DNA of 64,000 bases, taken from positions 81,485-145,484 of the forward strand of contig NZ_CANKWH010000012.1 in assembly GCF_947487305.1 (NCBI RefSeq), given 5' to 3'. Below the pieces are notes generated by a model. That model was not told the DNA's origin and searched no databases. It saw nothing but the letters and a program-made list of their open reading frames with translations. Origin of the DNA: an uncultured Paracoccus sp. Its GTDB lineage: Bacteria > Pseudomonadota > Alphaproteobacteria > Rhodobacterales > Rhodobacteraceae. Numbering within the stretch: the stretch's first letter is position 1; every line of letters begins with the position of its first letter. Both the position numbers and the translations under genes were made by a program. This document shows, piece by piece, positions 38,301-45,515 of this stretch.

Positions 38301-41300
38301 TTGTCGCCGCTGGTCGGCGCGCCGGCAGGGATCAGCGGATCGCTGAGCACGGGGCTTGTCAGCGTGACATTGCCGGTATTCTCGGCCCGGACGGTGAAAG
38401 TGACCGTCTGCGGGGCCGAGACCGTGTTCGGGCTGACGGTCTTGCTGAGCGAGGCCGACGGACTGCGCGTGACCTGCGTGACCGCCTCGTCGGATTGCGG
38501 CTGGGTCTCGCTGCTGCTGAAGGTGGCGCTGTTGCTGATCGGCGTGCCCGCGTCAATCATTGCCTGCGTGACCTGGCGCGTGCCGGTCCAGACCCAGGTT
38601 TCGCCCACATCCAGCAAGCCGTTGCCATTGCCGTCGCCCGCCGGAGCCGCGAGGTCGGGCAGGCCGGGATCGGCGAGGCTGGGAGAGGTCAGGGTGACGT
38701 TGCCGGTATTCCTGACCGTGATCGTGTAGGTCAGCGGACCGGGTGCGCTGATGGTCGCGGCGCTGACGCTCTTGTCGATGCTGAAGCCGGGATTGCGACC
38801 CAGCACGGTCACGGCCTGCGCCGAATCCGGGCTGACGTTGTCGGCGCCGAAGGTGGCGGTATTGGTGATGGCGGTGCCGCGATCGATCATCGCCTGGGTG
38901 ACGGTGAAGGGCATGGACCAGGTCCAGCTTTGCCCCGGCGCGAGGACCATCTGGCTGGCCGAGCAGACCGGCGCGGTCGCCGGAAGCACGACCGTGCCGC
39001 CGCTCGTGCTGTCCTGCGTCACCCGGTCGGTCAGGTCGCAGCCATTGATGCTGACATTGCCGGTATTGGTGACGGTGATGGCATAGTTCAGGATTCCGGG
39101 CGCATCGATGGCGGTCCGATCGACCTGCTTGCTGATGGCAAAGCGCTGGCGCTGCTCGATCTGCGAGGTGGCGCTGGCCTGCGCGGCATTCGCGGGCAAG
39201 CCGTCGGCGCTGGCGGTCACGGTGTTCACGATGGCACCACCGGCATCCAGATCGGCCTGGGTCACGCTATAGACGGCCGTGAACAAGCGGGTCTGGCCGG
39301 GGGCCAGCGACAGGCCCGTCGGATCGGGCGAGATGCTGCCGCTCGGCACCAGGCTGTCATTCAGCACCAGGTTTTGCAGCGTCACGTTGCCCGAATTCCG
39401 AACCGAGATCGTATAGTTCAGCGGCCCGACCGCCGAGACCGTCGGCTGGTCGACGGTCTTGGTCACGTTCAGCGCCGGCAGCGACTGGATCGTGGTCGAG
39501 GCATTGGCGCTGGCAGCCGGCGTCTGGCCCGAGGAGACGGTGACGCTGTTGCGGATCGTGCCGCCGGCATCGATCGCCGCCTGATTGACCGCATAGGTCG
39601 CCGCATAGGTCCAGCGCTCGCCGACGTTCAGAACGCCGTCGCCATTGCTGTCACCCGCGCTCAGCGTCGGCCCGCTGGTGGGGCGCGTCTCGGTGCCTCC
39701 CTGGGTGATCCGGTCGTCAAGCGCGATGCCGGTCAGGGCCACGTTCCCGGTATTCTCGACGGTGATCGTATAGGCCAGCGAACCGGGCGCGGCGATGCTG
39801 GTCCGATCGACAGACTTCAGCACCGACATGGCCGGCCCACGTGTGACCGTCGTGGTCGCAATATCGGTGCGGATCAGCGCGTTACCCCCGAAACTCGCGG
39901 CGGCGCGAACGGTGTTCACGATGTCAAAGCCCGTCGCCCCGGGGTTCGAGGGATCACCGGCATCGATGGCGGCCTGGGTCAGCGCATAGCTGGTGCCCAG
40001 AACCCAGACCTCGCCGACCCCCAGCTTCTGGTCGCCGCCCGTGTCGCCCGACGGCTGCGTCACCTGCGGTGAGGTTGCCCCGCCGGGCGCGGCCACGCGG
40101 TCGGTGATGGCGGCATAGGGCAGGTCCAGCGAGACATTGCCGTCATTGCGAATGGTGATCTGGTAGGTCAGCAGGCCGGGCGTCGCGGTCGTAACCGGGT
40201 CCACGGTTTTCTCGACCGAAAAAGCCGGGCTTTGGGTGATCTGAGTCCGCACCGAGCCCGAGACCGGGCTAGGCGTCTGCGTCGAGGTCATCGCAAATGT
40301 GTTTTCCAGCCGCGCGCCATTGTCGATCTGGGCCTGGGTCACGGTGAACACCGCCCGATATTGCCAGAACTCGCCGACATCGAGGATCTCGTCGCCGTTG
40401 CCATTGGCTGTCCGGGTCGGAACCGGGGCAGGGGCCAGCACGGTGCCGCCCTGATTGATGGTATCGGTGAAGGCCAACCCGGTCAGATCGGTATTCCCGA
40501 CATTTTCGACGTCGATGGTATAGACCAGCGGTCCGGGCGCGGTGATCGAGCCGAGATTGACCGTCTTCGTAACCGACATCGCCGCCGCCTGGTTGACCAG
40601 CGTGGTCGCGGTGGCAAAGCGCCGCTCGGGGATCTGGTCAAAGCCGGTCTCGACGCGGTTGATGATCGGCTGGCCGGCATTGATCATCGCCTGCGTGACC
40701 GCGTAGGTCGCGGCATAGGTCCAGGTTTCGCCAACATCGAGGATCCCGTTGCCGTTGGTGTCGCCGCCGCTGCGGGTCGGGCCGGTTGTCGGCGGAACCG
40801 GGGCGGTCGAGCCGCGCTGGATCTGGTCGCTGATCGCCGGATTGGTCAGCGCGATGTTCCCGGTATTGGCGATGGTGATGGTATAGGCCAGCGTGCCGGG
40901 TGTGGTGATATTGGCCTGATTGACGGCCTTCGACAGGGTATAGGCCGGCTGGCGGACCATATTGACGACGGCGGTATCAACCCGCGGCGTCGGGCTTTGC
41001 ACCGTTGTGACCGAGACCGAGTTGCTGAGCCTGCGCCCGTCATCCAGATCGGCCTGCGTGACGGGATAGCTGGCGGTGTAGGTCCAGGTTTCGCCCACAT
41101 CCAGCTGGGTGTTGCCGTTCGTGTCGCCGCTGCTCAGCGTGGGGGTCAGGGTGACGGTCGTGCCATTGCCGCGCGTCAGCGTGTCGGCAAGGCTGACGCC
41201 GGTCAGGGTGACGTTGCCCTCGTTCCGGACGGTGATGGTGAAGCTGGCCGGGCCGGGTGCGCTGACGCTGGTCGCCCCGGCGGTCTTGGTGACCGAGAAG

Positions 41301-43072
41301 GCGGGCGAGGCGGCAAGCGTCGTCGTGGCTGTGGCACTTTGTCCGCTGGCGCCCGGCGTGGTGCTGGCTACAGTGGCGGTGTTCAGCAGGTTGGCGCCAT
41401 TGTTGATGTCGGCCTGGGTGACGGTGTAGCTGGCCGAATAGACCCAGGTTTCGCTGACATCGAGGCGGCCGTTCGAATTGGTATCACCCGAGACGCGCGT
41501 GGTGGCGGGCGTCGCGCGGCTGGTGCCGCCCTGGGTGACGGCATCGGTGAGGGCGATGCCGTTCAGCGTGACATTGCCGCGGTTGGCGACGCGGATGTCA
41601 TAGGTGATGACCTGACCGGCGGCGGTGGCGGTGGTCTGCGCCGTGGTCTTGGTGATCGACATGGCCGGGCTGGCGCTGATCGCGGTGGTGGCGGTGGCGA
41701 CCTGCGGCGTGGTGATCTGGGTCGTGCGCACCGACACGCTGTTCAGGATGCTGTTGCCATTGTCGATATTGGCCTGCGTCGCCGCATAGGTGGCGCGGTA
41801 GACCCAGCTTTCGCCCACATCGAGGCTGTTGTTGCTGTTCGTGTCGCCGGAAACATAGGCCGGTGCCGGCGTGGCCAGCGTCGTGCCCTGCTGGGTCACG
41901 GTGTCGGTCAACGCCAAGCCGGTCAGCGGAATGTTCCCGGTATTGCGGACGGTAATGTTGTAGGTCAGCGTGCCCGGCGCCGTGATCGAGGTCGGCGAGA
42001 CGGTCTTCTCGACCGTCATCTGCGGGTTGTCGAGCGTGTTGGTGAAGGTGCAGGTGATCAGCCGGTTGGTCGACCCGGTCGGCAGGTTGGTCAGCGTGAC
42101 ACCGGTGCTGAGGCTCGAGCTGACCCCGCTCAGGTTGCCGTCGCTGGCGACGCAGGCAAGGTTGGTCAGCTGCCAGCCGGCCAGCGCGCTTTCGCGGATG
42201 TTGATGGTGCCGCCGGCATAGGTGCGGATGATCTCGCTGGTGCTGGTGCTGTTGGCGCCGGTCAGGGTGAAGCTGGCCGGGAAGGCGGTGGCGGTGCCGC
42301 CGCTTTGGGTCGTGGTGAAGGCGAAATTGGTCGTGGCGGCGGCGGGATTCGCGGATTTGACGATGCGGATGGCGTTGACCGGCGAGATCCTTGCATAGAC
42401 GCAGAAAACGGTCGTCGCCCGTTCCGGCACGTCGTAATAGACCGCGCCCTGACGGGTCGGCGCGGCGGGACAGACCCCGTCCGGGGCCGGCGCGACGCCG
42501 CCGACATTCAGCGTGTAGGCATTGCCATCCGAGGCGATGAACGCGGCAGTTCCGGCCTCGCTTACGGCCGAAAGGGTGATCCGATCATAGCAATCGGTGA
42601 TCTGCGGGCCATAGACGCAGTTGCCGCTGTTCGGGGTCTCGTGCTTGCTGATCGTATAGGGCAGGGCCGGGCTGCCCATGACCGACAAGAGCAGGTTCGA
42701 GGTGATGGTCGGACCGGCGGCAGGGCCGCCAGTGCCCGCAAAGACCGGGTTGTTGAAATCGGTGATGATGGCGACGGGCACGAATTGTCCGGGCGTGAAG
42801 GCTCCCGGTTGTGTCGGCGCGATCTGGACGCCGCTGCTGGCGGTCGGCTGGCCGCAATTGGTGCCGGAGTTCGCGTTGGGGTTGCCATAGCGGAACCCGA
42901 CTGCCGAGGTTGCATAGCCCTGCTGGGGATAGAAGACGCTGCAATAGAGGGTGGTGAGGTTCGAGGTGACATTCTCGACGCGCCCGCGGATGTCGCTGAT
43001 CGATTGCGCGCCTGCGGTTCCGGCAAGGGAAATCAGTAGAAGAGTAATGCAGAGCCTGATGAATCCCGACAT
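32306..43072 (-). CDS. Giant exported repeat protein, about 25 DUF11/TIGR01451-like repeats
   Basis: 3588 residues. A signal peptide (MSGFIRLCITLLLISLAGTAGAQ) is followed by a Cys-containing N-terminal domain (about 25-220) and a prealbumin-like segment (about 230-350). I count 23 repeats of about 110-125 residues with the pattern xKTV...PGxLxYTITVxNTGNVxLTGxxLxD...TYxVTQADID. A CshA-like domain follows (AENDERLLQQPGQPVTITILSND), then two more repeats and an SdrD-B-like domain (GRVFDDQSGDGYQQPGE). A C-terminal helical-strand region (MVAQIATRPSLIRLNYTEAQESRELILARL) may be a degenerate OmpA-like fold. No LPXTG, RTX or autotransporter barrel is seen. EF-hand-like loops occur in most repeats. It probably forms a long surface filament or adhesin; the barrel gene behind it (12-base spacing) is the likely anchor or exporter. 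Confidence 0.82.
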   Translation of the reverse strand: MSGFIRLCITLLLISLAGTAGAQSISDIRGRVENVTSNLTTLYCSVFYPQQGYATSAVGFRYGNPNANSGTNCGQPTASSGVQIAPTQPGAFTPGQFVPVAIITDFNNPVFAGTGGPAAGPTITSNLLLSVMGSPALPYTISKHETPNSGNCVYGPQITDCYDRITLSAVSEAGTAAFIASDGNAYTLNVGGVAPAPDGVCPAAPTRQGAVYYDVPERATTVFCVYARISPVNAIRIVKSANPAAATTNFAFTTTQSGGTATAFPASFTLTGANSTSTSEIIRTYAGGTINIRESALAGWQLTNLACVASDGNLSGVSSSLSTGVTLTNLPTGSTNRLITCTFTNTLDNPQMTVEKTVSPTSITAPGTLTYNITVRNTGNIPLTGLALTDTVTQQGTTLATPAPAYVSGDTNSNNSLDVGESWVYRATYAATQANIDNGNSILNSVSVRTTQITTPQVATATTAISASPAMSITKTTAQTTATAAGQVITYDIRVANRGNVTLNGIALTDAVTQGGTSRATPATTRVSGDTNSNGRLDVSETWVYSASYTVTQADINNGANLLNTATVASTTPGASGQSATATTTLAASPAFSVTKTAGATSVSAPGPASFTITVRNEGNVTLTGVSLADTLTRGNGTTVTLTPTLSSGDTNGNTQLDVGETWTYTASYPVTQADLDDGRRLSNSVSVTTVQSPTPRVDTAVVNMVRQPAYTLSKAVNQANITTPGTLAYTITIANTGNIALTNPAISDQIQRGSTAPVPPTTGPTRSGGDTNGNGILDVGETWTYAATYAVTQAMINAGQPIINRVETGFDQIPERRFATATTLVNQAAAMSVTKTVNLGSITAPGPLVYTIDVENVGNTDLTGLAFTDTINQGGTVLAPAPVPTRTANGNGDEILDVGEFWQYRAVFTVTQAQIDNGARLENTFAMTSTQTPSPVSGSVRTQITQSPAFSVEKTVDPVTTATPGLLTYQITIRNDGNVSLDLPYAAITDRVAAPGGATSPQVTQPSGDTGGDQKLGVGEVWVLGTSYALTQAAIDAGDPSNPGATGFDIVNTVRAAASFGGNALIRTDIATTTVTRGPAMSVLKSVDRTSIAAPGSLAYTITVENTGNVALTGIALDDRITQGGTETRPTSGPTLSAGDSNGDGVLNVGERWTYAATYAVNQAAIDAGGTIRNSVTVSSGQTPAASANASTTIQSLPALNVTKTVDQPTVSAVGPLNYTISVRNSGNVTLQNLVLNDSLVPSGSISPDPTGLSLAPGQTRLFTAVYSVTQADLDAGGAIVNTVTASADGLPANAAQASATSQIEQRQRFAISKQVDRTAIDAPGILNYAITVTNTGNVSINGCDLTDRVTQDSTSGGTVVLPATAPVCSASQMVLAPGQSWTWSMPFTVTQAMIDRGTAITNTATFGADNVSPDSAQAVTVLGRNPGFSIDKSVSAATISAPGPLTYTITVRNTGNVTLTSPSLADPGLPDLAAPAGDGNGNGLLDVGETWVWTGTRQVTQAMIDAGTPISNSATFSSSETQPQSDEAVTQVTRSPSASLSKTVSPNTVSAPQTVTFTVRAENTGNVTLTSPVLSDPLIPAGAPTSGDNGNGLIELGEIWVWTLPYDITQEMIDAGSPILNTASFDTAETSPQSDAAQVTIQQEPGLALVKTGSHDDANGNGRADAGERINYVFTVSNTGNVALRQVDVTDASLSPQLVGTVAQLAPGTTATLRASYALTQEDIDRGRVTNTALARGQTANGDPVEDTSGSGTGNDTPTVVTLPAQPGLSLDKRLAAGEDPTYSRLGRIINYEFEVTNTGNVTLAGPVTVEDSLTTTPVCPAGNLLPGASMICTASSRVSQADLDRGEIDNTATARADGQSATDRLIMLAVQSPALTLVKSSDHSGAFGEGIVVNYSYEVTNSGNQTISGPITVSDNRIPGGIECLPSGSVLLPGNSRICTASYTVTEIDSRAGSVTNNAIATGQGPNGPVQSPPASVTVPADADPALTLTKQFVTGGTVSDSLTYGAGDSITYRFTVRNTGQTDIFGPLRIDDATLGETITCSAGTGIALTIGETVTCDLDHVVTQADLDRGQLVNTATATGNIADGSGGLAEITSPPATATAQSNAAPALSLTKTAEPAAGAALGDVIAFTVTARNDGAQTLRDLRVLDPMLADFACPSPLAVLAPGETMVCSGSWQVTQADIDAGEVSNTATATAFAPPPPSGGNGVPLSATATARHQTQTGAPALELTKGATLVDQNGDGVASLGDAVEYTLTVRNTGNVTLRGVEITDPMLGASPVLTLAQLLPGDSRSLVRSHTLTQAELDDPSGQITNTANASGRDPDDVAVIAPPASASLPLTGREGVDLVKTGTFIDQDGNGRANAGDQMVYAFAITNTGTVTLTNVVLTDALAGVTVTGSPVASIAPGDTDRSITGSYELTQEDIDRGTLANDATVTAQPPDRGEISDQASHSTNLGSVGALRLVKTGTYVDADSSGTMNVGDRIDYVLEVTNTGTETLAPVMVSDPLLSLNQTIARMAPGATELVSRSYVLRQSDIDEGTRDNLADAAGTRPNGSATEQQAFAEVPLEQQADFTLTKDAAYQDSNGDGRISLGDDIVYRLVVQNIGTVTLNGIEISDPLLGGVVAQTGALEPDQEQSVLVEYPLTQDDIDAGSVTNEASAQAYAPNGELLTREAGTTTPLDTDPAMTVTKVADQELIGQAGVIAYTITLENTGTTTLRGIALEDQVRQDGVPVATLQPTPVDRGDGNDTLSPGEVWTWRASYAVGQEQIDDGSDLVNRIRITAANASLAVIAEAPTRIEAETGLDLVKTASAALSDPAQPGDVVTYTFRITNTGQQRLVNVTLTDPKEGMELPRTTVAELAVGATVELTGTYALTQADIDRGLVSNQALVSGTRPDRTDLRDLSGPDPATDAPTVVPLDPAAELVLVKSARHDDANGDGAMSLGETLVYSFSVHNAGNVILRGVTVTDPMLAGSPFGTVAILAPGETRQIPETGSHVISEADVAAGSVTNTATASGTRPDGETVTGQDQLITSLVPAPTAENDERLLQQPGQPVTITILSNDSTTGAAALDPGSVRIVGAPGDGRRLVIEGQGIWTVDPATGVLTFAPATGFTGDPDPIRYLVSTMAGVASNPATVTVTYARTGLELDNQIVDSRDVNGNGIFDAGDIAVFEFTVTNTGNVPLTGVTVATTSLPLPGLVCVPVDLAPGETVVLRCTGAEYTVTEADMQAGEITMTAEASGEDPWGESVTAEAVAAEPVAQPVEPTLELTKRALLTRVTAGQDVPFEITVENLETQQRAIVDVIDTLPPGFLYRRDSGRVDGEAVETRESGSRVTVDEVIIEPGETVVIRLTAFVPGSVTPGEYVNRVIARDSETGNQLGNEATATVTVEAEPVFDCGTVIGRVFDDQSGDGYQQPGELGIGGVRLVTVNGVFVTSDQHGRFHLPCPDLPRDIGSNFVLKLDESSLPTDTAVTSENPRVIRLTAGKMTEANFGVARLQVVAVDLAAMAFAGNDPIPALVDGLRGMVAQIATRPSLIRLNYTEAQESRELILARLQAVTRTIRAIWPATASYQPRIDTQITRQRAGN

Positions 43073-43549
43073 TTTTCCCTGGCCTCGGTCGCGGGGACCT
43101 GAACGCGAGGAAAGTCAGGCCCGGTATAAATTCACGCGGCTCGACCAGATCACCGGTCGCTCCTCGCGCAGTCGAAAATTTGCCAGGAGCGCAATGCCTG
43201 CTCCTGCCAGTTGTCCGGCGGTGAAGCCGTCGGTCCTCGGGGGATGCCCTCGGAATCGTGGTTAACCATAGGTTGTGCCGAGCGGGGGGGATAGTGCAGC
43301 TGCATGATCTGCAGAATTAACTCTCTGGTTGTGGCAAATCGGACAAAAGGTCGGTCGCGAATCGATCTAATGGGCAATCGGTCCCGGGCTGGCTGACCGT
43401 CCGATCCCCGCCGGCGTCAAGCGCCAAGGACCAGCGGCGGTCAGCTGGCCCGCACCATCGAGGATGCAGGCGCGGCACCTGATTCCCGGCCGGTGATCGC
43501 GCGTTGCAGGGGCCTTGCCGCAGAGGTCCCGGACCCGGCCTTTCCCCGC
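43073..43549. other. Intergenic region between the giant gene and tRNA-Trp
   Basis: About 480 bases without a credible gene; the open frames here have no ribosome-binding site or family resemblance. It holds the upstream region of the minus-strand giant gene, with AT-rich TATAAATT near 43128. A small palindromic patch CTGCA-TGATC-TGCAG lies near 43300-43314. No terminator is evident. Confidence 0.4.
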
Positions 43550-43578
43550 TTGACGTCCCCCGCGCCAAACCCTATCAG
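43550..43578 (+). promoter_or_regulatory. Promoter of tRNA-Trp
   Basis: TTGACG (43550-43555), a 17-base spacer, TATCAG (43573-43578), ending 11 bases before the mature tRNA at 43590. Spacing and position fit a sigma-70 tRNA promoter. Confidence 0.65.
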
Positions 43579-43589
43579 GGCCGAACCGC

Positions 43590-43665
43590 AGGGGTATAGC
43601 TCAGTTGGTAGAGCATCGGTCTCCAAAACCGAGGGTCGTGGGTTCGAGTCCCCCTGCCCCTGCCA
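43590..43665 (+). tRNA. trnW: tRNA-Trp (anticodon CCA)
   Basis: A complete cloverleaf. The acceptor AGGGGTA/TGCCCCT, D arm GCTC...GAGC with TTGGTA, anticodon stem TCGGT/ACCGA with loop CTCCAAA (anticodon CCA) and T arm GTGGG-TTCGAGT-CCCCC are all present, with an encoded 3' GCCA. In many alphaproteobacteria this tRNA directly precedes secE; here two genes lie between. Confidence 0.97.
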
Positions 43666-43740
43666 GGTCTCTTTCCGCGTCGCATCGGACGGCCTGTCCG
43701 GCCACGTTGACCTGATGCGCCGGCGGGCGTATCGGGGCTG

Positions 43741-44166
43741 ATGCTGTCCCAGAAAGCCCGCTACGCCTTTCATGCCATGACCTATCTTGCCCGCAAGGGC
43801 GAGCCGGCATCGGTTGCCGAGATTGCCGCGTCCGAGGGGATGCCGGCGAAGTTTCTGGAACAGGTGATGGCCGCGCTGAAGGCTGGCGGGCTGGTGGCCT
43901 CGCGGCGCGGGGCAGGGGGCGGCTATCGGCTGGCCCGGCCTGCCGTCGAGATAAGTTTTGCCGCCATCATGCGCTGCATCGACGGACCCTTGGCTCTGGC
44001 CCCCTGTGCCAGCCAGCACGCCTATGGCCCCTGCGCCGATTGCAAGACCCCCGAGGCCTGCGAGATTCGGCAGGTGCTGATCTCGGTGCGCGATACGACC
44101 GCGTTGCTGTTGGAAGGCACATCGCTGGCCGAGATGATCGGCGGGCGGAAGATCTCGTTCATCTGA
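43741..44166 (+). CDS. Rrf2-family transcriptional regulator with cysteine cluster
   Basis: 141 residues. The winged helix-turn-helix begins MLSQKARYAFHAMTYLARKGEPASVAEIAASEGMPAKFLEQVMAALKAGGLVASRRGAGGGYRLAR. After it come C89-x8-C98-x2-C101-x5-C107, a cysteine set that could hold an Fe-S cluster or act as a thiol sensor. It is 115 bases upstream of a TauE/SafE exporter gene on the same strand, with an inverted repeat in between. It probably controls that exporter in response to sulfite, sulfide or cysteine status; the signal is inference. Confidence 0.85.
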   Translation: MLSQKARYAFHAMTYLARKGEPASVAEIAASEGMPAKFLEQVMAALKAGGLVASRRGAGGGYRLARPAVEISFAAIMRCIDGPLALAPCASQHAYGPCADCKTPEACEIRQVLISVRDTTALLLEGTSLAEMIGGRKISFI

Positions 44167-44220
44167 TCCTGACTGCCTGTTTTTCAGGCAGGGGCTGCAA
44201 TTCAGCGCCTGAGAAAGAGC

Positions 44221-44248
44221 ATTATCCTACCATGCCGATAGGAATTAT
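44221..44248. promoter_or_regulatory. Candidate Rrf2 operator upstream of the TauE/SafE gene
   Basis: ATTATCCTAC (44221-44230) and GATAGGAATTAT (44237-44248) form an imperfect AT-rich dyad around CATGCC, with the core TCCTA...TAGGA exact. It is 33 bases before the exporter start and follows the Rrf2 gene, so it may be the autoregulated operator of this pair. Confidence 0.5.
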
Positions 44249-44281
44249 GGATTTATCTGCCAAATCTCACGGGAGAGAGAG

Positions 44282-45055
44282 ATGGAAGATTCGTTTCTGC
44301 TGTTCGCGCTGGTCGGCTTTCTGGCCCAGATCGTCGATGGCGCCTTGGGCATGGCCTATGGTGTGGTGTCCTCCTCGGTGCTGCTCAGCTTTGGCGTGAC
44401 GCCCGCGGCAGCCTCGGCGGCGGTCCATGCGGCCGAGTGCTTTACCACCGGCGCCAGCGCCGCCAGCCATGTCTGGCATCGCAACGTCAACTGGCGGCTG
44501 TTCTGGGCGCTGATGCCCGCCGGCGTGCTGGGCGGGGTGCTGGGCGCCTATCTGCTGACCAGCTTCGACGCCGGCTTCATGCGTCCGATCGTCGCGGGCT
44601 ATCTGGGGATCATGGGCCTCTATATCCTCTGGCGCGCCTATCACTATCCCGACCAGTATCGCGAGCATTCGCGCGGTTTTGCCGGCGGGCTTGGCGTGGT
44701 CGGCGGCTTCATGGACGCCGCGGGCGGCGGCGGCTGGGGGCCGGTGGTTTCGACCGGGCTGCTGGGCACGGGCGGCGCTCCGCGTCCGGTGATCGGCACC
44801 GTCAACACCGCCGAGTTCTTCCTGACACTCGCGGTTTCGGTAGCCTTCCTTGGCGCACTTCTGACCGGGCATTGGCAAAGCGAAGAGGGGCTGGCTGGGC
44901 ATGGCAGTGCCATACTTGGCCTGATCGTCGGCGGGCTGATCGCCGCACCGCTGGCCGGCTATGTCATCCGCGTCATTCCGCACCGGGTCCTGCTGGTCAT
45001 CGTCGGGCTGCTGATCTGCGCCCTGTCGATCTATCAGACCTCGCGTCTGCTGTGA
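44282..45055 (+). CDS. TauE/SafE (TSUP) family sulfite/anion exporter
   Basis: 257 residues, with about eight hydrophobic segments in two similar halves, each with the TSUP pattern. The first half begins LLFALVGFLAQIVDGALGMAYGVVSSSVLL with GVTPAAASAAVHAAECFTTGASAASH; the second has GFMDAAGGGGWGPVVSTGLL and GTVNTAEFFLTLAVS. These inner-membrane proteins move sulfite, sulfoacetate or related anions. With the Rrf2 gene upstream and the sulfite-reduction operon 36 kb away, sulfite or another sulfur anion is the best guess. A GGGAGAGAG ribosome-binding site precedes the ATG. Confidence 0.87.
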   Translation: MEDSFLLFALVGFLAQIVDGALGMAYGVVSSSVLLSFGVTPAAASAAVHAAECFTTGASAASHVWHRNVNWRLFWALMPAGVLGGVLGAYLLTSFDAGFMRPIVAGYLGIMGLYILWRAYHYPDQYREHSRGFAGGLGVVGGFMDAAGGGGWGPVVSTGLLGTGGAPRPVIGTVNTAEFFLTLAVSVAFLGALLTGHWQSEEGLAGHGSAILGLIVGGLIAAPLAGYVIRVIPHRVLLVIVGLLICALSIYQTSRLL

Positions 45056-45090
45056 TCCCCGTGATCGTGCCTCGCGGCTCAGCGCCAGGG

Positions 45091-45119
45091 TTGAAAGCCG
45101 CGCGCGAAGGCGCTATCTG
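45091..45119 (+). promoter_or_regulatory. Promoter of secE-nusG
   Basis: TTGAAA (45091-45096), a 17-base spacer, TATCTG (45114-45119), 30 bases before the secE start. It implies that secE is transcribed independently of the Rrf2/TSUP pair. Confidence 0.6.
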
Positions 45120-45148
45120 ACCGCCTGCACGTCCAAAGGAGCCGCTCA

Positions 45149-45343
45149 GTGGCCAACCCAGTCCAGTTCATCGCGCAGGTGCGCGCCGAGGCCGCCAAGA
45201 TCACCTGGCCCACGCGCCGCGAGGTCGTCACCACCACCATCATGGTGCTGATCATGGCCGCGCTGACCAGCGTGTTCTTCTTTCTGGTCGACCTGATCAT
45301 CCGGTTCGGCCTGACCGAAGGCCTGAAGGCGATCACCGGCTAA
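45149..45343 (+). CDS. secE: Preprotein translocase subunit SecE
   Basis: 64 residues, the short one-membrane-segment form of most bacteria. FIAQVRAEAAKITWPTRREVVTTT is the conserved amphipathic helix and WPTR/EV signature; the single membrane segment is TIMVLIMAALTSVFFFLVDLIIRFG. It is part of the SecYEG channel. The start is GTG at 45149 after AAAGGAG. Confidence 0.95.
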   Translation: MANPVQFIAQVRAEAAKITWPTRREVVTTTIMVLIMAALTSVFFFLVDLIIRFGLTEGLKAITG

Positions 45344-45515
45344 CAGGGGCTTGCATTCGCGCGCTGCCGGGTCTATGCCCTTGCGACCTGCCCGGAACGC
45401 GGCGTGCATCGATTCGGTATGCGCGCCGATTTCAATTTTGTCGGGCAAAAAGAATTCAACGGGTTGGCTTGGTGTGTGTGCGCCGCGCCCTTCAAGATCG
45501 GGGACCGATACAGAC

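Noticed and set aside
32850..42050. Regularly spaced similar DNA about every 350 bases, suggestive of a CRISPR-like or satellite array
   Set aside because: The period equals one protein repeat, the similarity is at protein level with diverged DNA, and the frame stays open throughout.
40232..43039. 935-codon plus-strand open frame, and other long plus-strand frames opposite the giant gene (32738-34393, 35081-36205, 37415-40072)
   Set aside because: They are antisense to the signal-peptide-bearing DUF11 protein. Their translations are low-complexity, rich in Arg, Gly, His and Asp, without any family resemblance, as expected from high-GC third-position bias.
43073..43589. Possible small genes or a prophage attachment site next to tRNA-Trp
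   Set aside because: No integrase gene, no direct repeat of the tRNA 3' end was found nearby, and the short frames lack ribosome-binding sites.
43441..44019. 192-codon minus-strand frame overlapping tRNA-Trp and the Rrf2 gene
   Set aside because: It crosses a tRNA and lies antisense to a recognised regulator; no start signal or family resemblance.
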